DNA of 5,380 nt from assembly GCA_028290325.1 (NCBI GenBank), contig JAQGJY010000196.1:1-5380 (forward strand), written 5' to 3'. Positions 1 through 5,380 of this stretch are shown here, in pieces. Below the pieces are notes generated by a model that was not told the origin of the DNA, did no database searches, and worked only from the letters and a program-made list of their open reading frames with translations. Both the position numbers and the translations under genes were made by a program. Within the stretch, counting starts at the first letter, position 1. Each line of letters starts with the position of its first letter. Source of the DNA: Tardiphaga sp. (lineage in GTDB: Bacteria; Pseudomonadota; Alphaproteobacteria; Rhizobiales; Xanthobacteraceae).

Positions 1-959
1 CCGTCCTGCTTTTCCGGCGGACGCAGAATCGTGAAGTGCACGAGGTCGATGCTGGCGTCGGACTTGAGCAGGTTGCGCCAGGTGCGTTCGCCGGAATGCG
101 GCTCGCCGGACACCAGCAGCACGCGCAGCTTGTCGCGGACGCCTTCGATGGCGACGACGGCGCGGTTGTTGACCAGCGTCAGCTCATCTTGCAGCGGCGA
201 GGCCTCGATCTCGACGATGTTCTGACCGGGATGCTTGATATTGACATCGACGTTGACGGTTTCGCCGGACAGCAGCGTGCGCTCGGCGATCACGTCGCCA
301 TCGCGGCGCACGACGACGCGGGCCCGCTCGCCGGTGACGCCCTGATCGTCGAGGCGATAGGTGATGGTCTGGTTCTGTCCGACGATGCCGAATCTGGGAG
401 CCGCGGTGACCGCGATGCGGCGATCGCGCTCGTCCTTGCGGCCCGTGATCAGCGCATGCACCGGCGCGGAAAATCCGAGCGCGGCGGCATTGGCGGGAAT
501 GTCGTGGACGCGGCCATCGGTGATCAGAAAGGCGCCGGCGACGCGGTCGGTCGGCACGTCGGACAGGGCCGACGACAGCGCGCCGAACAGCCGCGTGCCA
601 TCGGTCTCGCCATCGGCCTGTCCGGCGTCGACGACGCGGACGTCGAGACCCTTGATCTCCTTCAACCGGGCAACCAGTTGCTCCTGCGCCTGCGCGGTTT
701 CCTTGGTGCGCTCGCCGAAATTCTGGCTCGGGCTTTTGTCGATGACGACGGCGGCGACCGACGACAGCGGCTCGCGGTCCTCGCGGGTGAACGACGGGTT
801 GGCGAGCGCAAGCAGGATCAAAGCCAGGGCGGCGACACGGACCAGCGTGCCGCGCGTGCGGCCGACCAGCAGCAGCGCCGCGATGACGACGACGGCGGCG
901 AGGCCGATCCACAGGACCAGCGTCGGGACCAGGGGCGCAAAGACGATGCCGTATTGCAT
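1..959 (-). CDS. Two-helix membrane protein with intact VWA domain (3' end outside window)
   Basis: The frame opens at the ATG at 959 and is still open at the left edge after 319 full codons, so the gene is cut at its 3' end. It starts MQYGIVFAPLVPTLVLW, with two membrane helices (about 10-32 and 37-53) joined by a short basic loop (GRTRG). A VWA domain follows at about 67-172: DKSPS (D74, S76, S78), DGTRLFGAL (T122) and LITDGR (D148) together form a complete MIDAS set. A beta-rich region (180-275) and the opening strand of another domain (LRVLLVSGEPHSGERTW, from 278) follow. From memory, homologues are about 680-700 residues and are often labelled membrane protein or putative glutamine amidotransferase, because this last domain has that fold. 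An in-frame TAA directly precedes the ATG, and GGAGAGG lies 4 bases upstream, so the start is firm. The VWA domain is probably periplasmic. Its role beside MoxR is inferred from context only. Confidence 0.9.
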   Translation of the reverse strand, partial: MQYGIVFAPLVPTLVLWIGLAAVVVIAALLLVGRTRGTLVRVAALALILLALANPSFTREDREPLSSVAAVVIDKSPSQNFGERTKETAQAQEQLVARLKEIKGLDVRVVDAGQADGETDGTRLFGALSSALSDVPTDRVAGAFLITDGRVHDIPANAAALGFSAPVHALITGRKDERDRRIAVTAAPRFGIVGQNQTITYRLDDQGVTGERARVVVRRDGDVIAERTLLSGETVNVDVNIKHPGQNIVEIEASPLQDELTLVNNRAVVAIEGVRDKLRVLLVSGEPHSGERTWRNLLKSDASIDLVHFTILRPPEKQD

Positions 960-963
960 TTAG

Positions 964-970
964 CCTCTCC
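964..970 (-). promoter_or_regulatory. Shine-Dalgarno sequence of the last gene
   Basis: Minus-strand GGAGAGG ends four bases before the ATG at 959 (GGAG core seven bases away). It is the clearest ribosome binding site in the window. The two upstream junctions lack one and appear to rely on start/stop overlap. An independent site fits the fact that this gene is the only one here that does not overlap its upstream neighbour. Confidence 0.75.
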
Positions 971-971
971 A

Positions 972-992
972 CGTCATTGCGCGGCAATGACG
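972..992 (-). other. Perfect 9-bp inverted repeat (hairpin) between genes 3 and 4
   Basis: The arms CGTCATTGC (972-980) and GCAATGACG (984-992) are exact reverse complements around a 3-base loop. On the transcript the hairpin follows the stops of the DUF4159 gene and ends one base before the GGAGAGG ribosome binding site. No U-run follows, so it is not a typical intrinsic terminator. It could protect the upstream mRNA end, tune translation of the last gene, or be a remnant of a dispersed palindromic repeat. These roles are inference; the palindrome itself is read directly. Confidence 0.7.
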
Positions 993-1018
993 GCTGACAG
1001 GATCGCGGTTGGTTATCA

Positions 1019-3907
1019 TCACTGCCCCAGCCGTTCGATCAGAGCCGGCGCGTGGACCTGATCGGCCTTGTAGTTGCCGGTCAGCGTGTACATCACGATG
1101 TTGACGCCCGCCCGGAACGCGAATTCGCGCTGGCGCGGTTCGCCCGGGGTCAGCGGCAACATCGGCTGGCCGTCGGGTCGCATCGCCCAGGCCCCGGCGA
1201 GATCGTTCGAGGTGATGATGATCGGCGACACGCCGTCGCCACCACGGGCGGGGCGGGCGTTGCTGTCGTCCTCGTTCTCGTCGCGCGGCAGCGTCTCGAC
1301 CCAGGTCTGGCCCTCGCTGAAGCGGCCGGGAAAATCGCGCAGCAGAAAAAACGTCTTGGTCAGCACGTGCTCGCGCGGCACCGGCTCCAATTCGGGCACG
1401 TCGAGCGAGGCCAAGATTCCCCGCAGCGACAGCATGCCGGGCGTCTGCGACTGGCCATCCGGGCCCGGCGGCGCCTCGAGCGCGTCGCGGGTGTCGAACA
1501 GCACGGTGCCGCCCTGCTTCATATAAGCGTCGATGCGATTGATCGCGTCCGACGAAGGCTTGGCGGCCCCGGGCACCACGGGCCAATAGATCAGCGGGAA
1601 GAACGCCAACTCGTCTCGCGCCGGGTCGATGCCGACGGGGTCGCCGGCTTCCAGCGCGGTGCGCTGCGCGAGAAACAATGTCAGGCCGGACAGCCCTGCT
1701 TTGACGATGGAGTCGACGTCGGCATTGCCGGTGACGACATAGGCCAGCCGCGTCTGCGATGTCGCCTTGATGGCGAAGTCGTCCTCGGCGGCGGCCGGCG
1801 CGGGAGAGGGCGGCTGCTTCTGCACTTGCCGCTGTTGCCGGGGTGCCGGCTTCGGCGCCTGGGCGTGCGACGGCCCGGACCATGCCATCATTGTCGACAA
1901 CGCCATGGCGATCAGCAGCGCCGCCGTCGCGGGACGGCGCCGGCGCAGCAACGAGGCGATGCCGCCGCCGAGCAACGCGACGATGATCGCGTCGATCAGG
2001 AACAGACCCAGCGACGACGACAGCAGCATGCCGCGCAAATCGCGCGGTTCGCCGGACGTATAGCCAGCGCGCTGCGCCCGCAACGCCGACGAGTCCAGCG
2101 GCGCGATGCGATCGGCGGCGGCAAGCGCATTGACCGCGAGCGGTCCATCGGCGGGGCCGTAGAAGCCCGGCGGATGTTCGGGCGACGCGCGGTCGCGATA
2201 ATCGGCGGCCAGTGGTTTCGCCGTGGCGGGCGGCGGGCCGAATGCGCCGAAGCCGTCGAGCGTCCGCAGCGGCGCGACGGTTTCGGCCTTGACCTCACCG
2301 GCCACGCCGGCACCGGGCGTCGATGTGTAGCCGGACAGATCGACGATCCGCCGCAGCATCTCGACGAAGGTGCCGGACAGCGGCAGATCCGACCAGCGCA
2401 TATCGGCGCTGACATGAAAGAGCGAGACGATGCCCTTGCCGCGCCGCTCGCCGGTAACCAGCGGCGTGCCGTCCACCAAAGAGGCCCAGCTTCGGGTCGC
2501 GAGTTGAGCGTCGGGTTCAGCGAGAACCTGACGGTTGACGGTGATGTCCTTCGGCACCGGCAGGCCCGCGAACGGGCCGTCGGCCGCGAAGCTCGCGAGG
2601 TTCTGCGGCTTCTCCCAGGTCAGGCTGCCGCCGAGGCTGCGGCCACCGCGTCGCAATTTCACCGGCACGAGATCGTCGTCGGCCTGCGCCAGACGCGGCC
2701 CGGCGAAACGCACCAGCACGCCGCCCTGATCGACCCACGCCGTCAGGCGATCACGAATCTCGGGGGCAAGGCTGCCGACATCGGCGAGCACGATCATCGG
2801 CAATTTCTGGTCGAGGAATTGCGTGATGGTCTGCGTCGCGGAGCCGCGATCGCCTAACCGGACATCGGCGAACGGCGCCAGCGCGCGCGTCAGATAGAAC
2901 GTCGAGGCCAACAGCGGCTGCGCGGTATCGCTGGTCGCGCCCGAGACGATGCCGATGGCACGACGACGCCAGCGTTTGTCGAGCAGTTGCACCGCGCCGG
3001 CCGAGCGCTCATTGGCGATTTCCAACCGCGCGATATCGTTGCGCAGTTCGACAGGCAGATCGAACGCGGCGTCGGTCTCGCGTTCGTCGGCCGCAAAGTT
3101 GAATGTCGCCTCGGCGATCGGCACGTTCTTCTGGTCGAGCGCGCGCACCACGCCGGTGTCGGTGCCGCCGACCTGCGCGCGCAGCACCTTCACGATCATT
3201 TTCGCGGCGGCGTTTTCAGCGGCCACCAAAGCGCGGGCCGGTGCCGCGCCACCCTCGATGATGGTCATTGCGCGGTCACCGACGATCTTGCCGAGACCTT
3301 CGACAAATTCGGGTCCGCGTCCGGTGTCGATGCCGTCCGACAGCCAGACCAGATCGCTCTGGCCCGTCGCTTTCAGAAAACGCTCGATCGCCGGCAGCGT
3401 TTCGACGCGTTCCACCGCGTAAGGCTTCGGCGCCAGCTGCCGCAACGCGACGCGCGCCGTGCCGGCCGGCATCAGCGTGATATCCTTCGTGGGTTCGGAC
3501 AATGCAATCAAGGCCACGCCGCGCCGATCATTGTCAGCCTTCGCGATCAATTCATCGGCGGTCCGGATGCGCGCGTCCCAGCTCGACGCGGCGCTCCAGC
3601 CGTCATCGATCAGCAATACCAGCGGGCCATTCTGGCCGGCGGCGCCGGCCTGCGGATTCCAGATCGGGCCGGCGGCGGCCAGGATAATCAGCGCGGCGGC
3701 GAGCAGGCGCAACACAGTCAGCCACCACGGCGAGCGCGATGGGGTCTCTTCCTTCGGCGCGATGTCGAACAGCAATCGTGTCGGTGGAAACGCGATGCGC
3801 CGCGGGCGCGGCGGCATCACGCGCAGCAGCCACCACAGCACCGGCAGGCTGACGAGACCGAGCAGCATCAAAGGTTGCGCGAAGCTCAATGGGATTGCGG
3901 CCATCAT
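1019..3907 (-). CDS. Membrane protein with BatA-type N-terminus, degenerate VWA, GATase-like and DUF4159 domains
   Basis: This complete 962-residue protein has several modules. Residues 7-84 look like the BatA/aerotolerance N-terminal region: helix 11-29, the basic loop MPPRPRRIAFPPTRLLFD, and helix 62-82. Residues 95-215 form a VWA-like domain with LLIDDGWSAAS and LVWLSDG; the MIDAS motif is degenerate (D101-x-G-x-S). Residues 316-525 resemble the class I glutamine-amidotransferase-like fold (LPMIVLADVG, WVDQGGVLVRFAG, SLFHVSADMRWSDLPL). A third helix (629-653) ends in RRRR, and a fourth hydrophobic segment (659-676) leads to a Pro/Gln linker. DUF4159 spans about 708-945 (LAFFPLIYWP, GGTVLFDTRD, GVNIVMYTLTGNYKADQ). 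The positive-inside rule places the basic loops in the cytoplasm and both large regions in the periplasm. Start: the ATG at 3907 overlaps the DUF58 stop as ATGA; a second ATG at 3904 directly follows. The gene ends in three in-frame stops. Its function is unknown; context suggests a membrane partner of MoxR and DUF58. Confidence 0.93.
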   Translation of the reverse strand: MMAAIPLSFAQPLMLLGLVSLPVLWWLLRVMPPRPRRIAFPPTRLLFDIAPKEETPSRSPWWLTVLRLLAAALIILAAAGPIWNPQAGAAGQNGPLVLLIDDGWSAASSWDARIRTADELIAKADNDRRGVALIALSEPTKDITLMPAGTARVALRQLAPKPYAVERVETLPAIERFLKATGQSDLVWLSDGIDTGRGPEFVEGLGKIVGDRAMTIIEGGAAPARALVAAENAAAKMIVKVLRAQVGGTDTGVVRALDQKNVPIAEATFNFAADERETDAAFDLPVELRNDIARLEIANERSAGAVQLLDKRWRRRAIGIVSGATSDTAQPLLASTFYLTRALAPFADVRLGDRGSATQTITQFLDQKLPMIVLADVGSLAPEIRDRLTAWVDQGGVLVRFAGPRLAQADDDLVPVKLRRGGRSLGGSLTWEKPQNLASFAADGPFAGLPVPKDITVNRQVLAEPDAQLATRSWASLVDGTPLVTGERRGKGIVSLFHVSADMRWSDLPLSGTFVEMLRRIVDLSGYTSTPGAGVAGEVKAETVAPLRTLDGFGAFGPPPATAKPLAADYRDRASPEHPPGFYGPADGPLAVNALAAADRIAPLDSSALRAQRAGYTSGEPRDLRGMLLSSSLGLFLIDAIIVALLGGGIASLLRRRRPATAALLIAMALSTMMAWSGPSHAQAPKPAPRQQRQVQKQPPSPAPAAAEDDFAIKATSQTRLAYVVTGNADVDSIVKAGLSGLTLFLAQRTALEAGDPVGIDPARDELAFFPLIYWPVVPGAAKPSSDAINRIDAYMKQGGTVLFDTRDALEAPPGPDGQSQTPGMLSLRGILASLDVPELEPVPREHVLTKTFFLLRDFPGRFSEGQTWVETLPRDENEDDSNARPARGGDGVSPIIITSNDLAGAWAMRPDGQPMLPLTPGEPRQREFAFRAGVNIVMYTLTGNYKADQVHAPALIERLGQ

Positions 3908-3916
3908 CCGATCCGT
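3896..3916 (-). repeat. Junction repeat, copy at the DUF58/DUF4159 overlap
   Basis: This 21-base sequence matches 4849-4869 at 20 of 21 positions; the only difference is at 3907. On the minus strand it reads ACGGATCGG, then ATGATGG and CCGCA. It covers the last residues of DUF58 (RIG plus stop) and the first codons of the next gene (MMAA). The match stops sharply on both sides. It also contains the ATGA overlap of the two genes. Confidence 0.7.
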
Positions 3917-4857
3917 CCCACCTTCACGATGGCGCTCGACGCGCCTTTGTTGACCATCAAACCGCTATGCAGAAACAGCAGCAATTCGGCGGCCGAGCGC
4001 GACGTCGTATGCGTCGAGAACATCCAGCCGAGCTTGCTTGTCTCCGCGCGGATGGCCTCGCGATGGGCGGCGACGCGGTTGACGTAATCGGCGGCCCAAC
4101 GCTCGGCGCGGCCGGCGGTAACGACTTCGCCGCTCTCGGGCTCGACGAATTCGGTGCGGCCCGAATAAGGAAAGGTTTCTTCGGCCGGATCGACGACCTG
4201 CACCAGCGTGCCATGCGCGCCGGAGGCCGAGAGGCCCGCGAGCGTCGATGAGATCTCGGGAATCGGTGACCAGAAATCCGACAGTACCACGATCTCGGCC
4301 AAGGCGGACGGCACGAAGGACGGCGGCAGGCTCGCGCGCGCGGCGGATTCGTGCAGCATCGCCTGCGCCATTTTGTCGATGACGCCGCGGCTCGCGGTCG
4401 GGTTCATCAGACCGGGCACGCCGACGCGCTCGCCGCCGGCGACCAGCAATTCGGCCAGCGCGAAGGTGACGATCAGCGCGCGTTCGAGCTTGCTGTCCCG
4501 CGCACCTTTGGAGGCGAAGGCCATCGACGCCGAGCGATCCGGCCACAGCCAGACGGTATGCGCGGCCTCCCATTCCTGCTCGCGGACATACAGATGATCG
4601 TCGCGCGCCGAGCGCCGCCAATCGACATTCTGCGACGGCTCACCCGACACGAAGCGGCGATATTGCCAGAAACTCTCGCCGGCGCCGGCGCGGCGGCGAC
4701 CATGCAGGCCGTGGATCACATTGGCCGCGATGCGCCGCGCTTCGAGCACCAGACGCGGCAGCGAATCCGCCAGCGACCGGCTTTCGCCGTCGGCGCGACG
4801 GATCGCGGCGGTTTCCTGTGACGCGGGGCTCGTTGTCGCTGGCGCGGCTGCGGCCAT
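3904..4857 (-). CDS. DUF58 domain-containing protein (VWA-like), soluble MoxR partner
   Basis: This is a complete 317-residue DUF58 protein. The family hallmark is seen at about residues 79-97: DWRRSARDDHLYVREQEWE, preceded by YRRFVSGEPSQN. A VWA-like fold follows, with a MIDAS-type DRSAS motif (D107, S109, S111) and a second acidic strand end, VVLSDF (D194). It has no convincing membrane helix, so it is probably cytoplasmic, on the same side of the membrane as MoxR. DUF58 proteins are almost always encoded beside moxR and are presumed to bind it; the biochemical role is unknown. I chose the ATG at 4857, which overlaps the moxR stop as TGATG. A TTG one codon upstream (4860) is also in frame and would add one residue. 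No strong Shine-Dalgarno sequence is visible, which fits coupling to moxR translation. The stop overlaps the next start as ATGA. The first 30 residues are Ala/Ser-rich and probably disordered. Confidence 0.95.
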   Translation of the reverse strand: MAAAAPATTSPASQETAAIRRADGESRSLADSLPRLVLEARRIAANVIHGLHGRRRAGAGESFWQYRRFVSGEPSQNVDWRRSARDDHLYVREQEWEAAHTVWLWPDRSASMAFASKGARDSKLERALIVTFALAELLVAGGERVGVPGLMNPTASRGVIDKMAQAMLHESAARASLPPSFVPSALAEIVVLSDFWSPIPEISSTLAGLSASGAHGTLVQVVDPAEETFPYSGRTEFVEPESGEVVTAGRAERWAADYVNRVAAHREAIRAETSKLGWMFSTHTTSRSAAELLLFLHSGLMVNKGASSAIVKVGRIG

Positions 4858-4869
4858 CAACCGATCCGT
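4849..4869 (-). repeat. Junction repeat, copy at the moxR/DUF58 overlap
   Basis: This copy differs from 3896-3916 by one base (4860), which turns the first ATG of the tandem pair into TTG. It likewise encodes the RIG C-terminus of the upstream protein and, if the TTG is counted, an MMAA start of the downstream one. Here the start/stop overlap reads TGATG. Confidence 0.7.
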
Positions 4870-5380
4870 GACTTCAGTTGCCTGATGACATCCGGAATGG
4901 TCTTGCCTTCGGCACGGGCCGAGAAGGTCAGCGCCATGCGATGCTTCAGCACCGGTTCGGCCAGATCGAGCACGTCATCGACCGACGGCGCCAGGCGGCC
5001 ATCGAGCAGCGCACGGGCACGGACCGCCAGCATCAGCGACTGGCTGGCGCGCGGGCCGGGGCCCCACGCGATCCATTTGCCGGCGTCGCCAGCGTCCGGT
5101 CCCGGACGTGCCGAACGGACCAAGGTGAGGATGGCTTCGACCACGGACTCGCCGACCGGCAGGCGGCGCACCAGGCGTTGCGCGGCGATGAGCGTTTCCG
5201 TCGTCATCGCGGCCTTGGCGAGCGTTTCGTCGGCCCCTGTCGTTTCGAACAGGATGCGGCGCTCGGCGTCGCGGTCCGGATAATCGACGTCGATTTCCAT
5301 CAGGAAGCGATCGAGCTGCGCTTCGGGCAGCGGATAGGTGCCTTCCTGCTCCAGCGGGTTCTGCGTCGCCAGCACATGGA
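4857..5380 (-). CDS. MoxR-family AAA+ ATPase, C-terminal half (5' end outside window)
   Basis: This is the C-terminal part of a cytoplasmic MoxR-type AAA+ ATPase, a family thought to use ATP hydrolysis to remodel or mature partner proteins, often VWA-domain proteins encoded next door. About 173 codons are visible, roughly half of the usual 310-340. The first visible residues read HVLATQNP, where ATQNP is the sensor-1 segment. PLPEAQLDRF follows, carrying the likely arginine finger (Arg codon at 5309-5307). WGPGPRAS near 5063-5042 holds the sensor-2 arginine (5051-5049). The lid helical domain then runs to a C-terminus ending in SRIG. The Walker A and B motifs lie off the right edge. The GTG at 5375 is the internal valine of HVLATQNP and not a start, because the frame stays open to the edge. 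The stop codon shares one base with the ATG of the DUF58 gene, so the two are probably translationally coupled. Family assignment is secure; the client is unknown. Confidence 0.95.
   Translation of the reverse strand, partial: HVLATQNPLEQEGTYPLPEAQLDRFLMEIDVDYPDRDAERRILFETTGADETLAKAAMTTETLIAAQRLVRRLPVGESVVEAILTLVRSARPGPDAGDAGKWIAWGPGPRASQSLMLAVRARALLDGRLAPSVDDVLDLAEPVLKHRMALTFSARAEGKTIPDVIRQLKSRIG

Larger units (their letters stand above)
960..1018 (-). other. Short intergenic gap between genes 3 and 4
   Basis: This 59-base stretch is the only non-coding DNA visible between genes. It contains two extra in-frame stop codons right after the gene 3 stop, the 9-bp hairpin, and the ribosome binding site of the last gene. 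I see no -35/-10 pair, so the last gene is probably read from the same transcript. Confidence 0.7.

Noticed and set aside
184..987. A minus-strand open frame starting at 987, overlapping the start of the last gene
   Set aside because: It is an Arg-rich out-of-frame reading of the same strand. The true gene starts at 959 in another frame and runs off the left edge.
972..992. The hairpin as an intrinsic transcription terminator
   Set aside because: No U-run follows it on the transcript. It lies directly before a ribosome binding site inside a co-directional operon.
36..1061. A 341-codon plus-strand open frame over the last gene
   Set aside because: It has an antisense-type composition and no recognisable motif. 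The minus strand holds a membrane VWA protein with a complete MIDAS set and a ribosome binding site.
1343..1349. A T-run on the minus strand (TTTTTTC) that could be a slippery frameshift site
   Set aside because: It lies in the wrong phase for a -1 slippery heptamer, and DUF4159 continues in the same frame to its normal end, so no frameshift is needed.
960..1883. A minus-strand open frame inside the DUF4159 region
   Set aside because: It is an out-of-frame shadow with very high Arg/Ala content. The DUF4159 frame through the same bases has clear domain motifs.
1052..2857. A 601-codon plus-strand open frame opposite the DUF4159 gene
   Set aside because: Its translation is rich in Arg, Gly, Gln and His with no domain pattern, as expected for the antisense of a GC-rich gene. 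The opposite strand carries recognisable domains throughout.
2987..4087. A 366-codon plus-strand open frame across the DUF4159/DUF58 junction
   Set aside because: It is antisense to two well-supported genes, with low-complexity Arg/Gln-rich content and no ribosome binding context.
4858..4860. TTG at 4860 as the DUF58 start
   Set aside because: It is possible, but the ATG directly after it overlaps the moxR stop as TGATG and is the more usual choice. The difference is a single residue.

Overview
The window is a high-GC segment in which every credible gene lies on the minus strand, so transcription runs from right to left. Dense packing, strong G/C preference at third codon positions and the protein families point to an alphaproteobacterium. 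The wording of the proteins (for example the WGPGPRAS stretch of the MoxR protein and the GEPHSGERTWRNLLKSD stretch of the last gene) resembles the Bradyrhizobium/Rhodopseudomonas group of Rhizobiales. That placement is from memory, not from a search.

In transcription order the layout is: (1) the C-terminal half of a MoxR-family AAA+ ATPase, cut by the right edge (5380-4857); (2) a complete soluble DUF58 protein with a VWA-like fold (4857-3904); (3) a complete 962-residue membrane protein that joins a BatA-type N-terminal region, a degenerate VWA-like domain, a glutamine-amidotransferase-like middle region and a C-terminal DUF4159 domain (3907-1019); (4) a second two-helix membrane protein with an intact MIDAS-type VWA domain and the start of a further domain, cut by the left edge (959-1). 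The first three genes overlap by 1 to 4 bases. Genes 3 and 4 are separated by a 59-base gap holding a perfect hairpin and a good Shine-Dalgarno sequence.

The set is a MoxR/VWA operon related in logic to the bat (aerotolerance) and MoxR-DUF58 loci. A cytoplasmic AAA+ ATPase probably works with the soluble DUF58 protein and with two membrane-anchored proteins whose large domains are predicted to be periplasmic. MoxR-type systems are thought to act as chaperones or metal-insertion machines. The substrate of this alphaproteobacterial version cannot be read from the sequence.

No RNA genes, CRISPR arrays, insertion sequences, intrinsic terminators or promoters were found. The operon promoter should lie to the right of the window. 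The many long plus-strand open frames are antisense shadows of the GC-rich genes. The less ordinary signals are a near-identical 21-bp sequence at both overlapping gene junctions, a signal-peptide-like segment buried inside the DUF4159 protein, three tandem stop codons after that gene, and the hairpin beside the last ribosome binding site.
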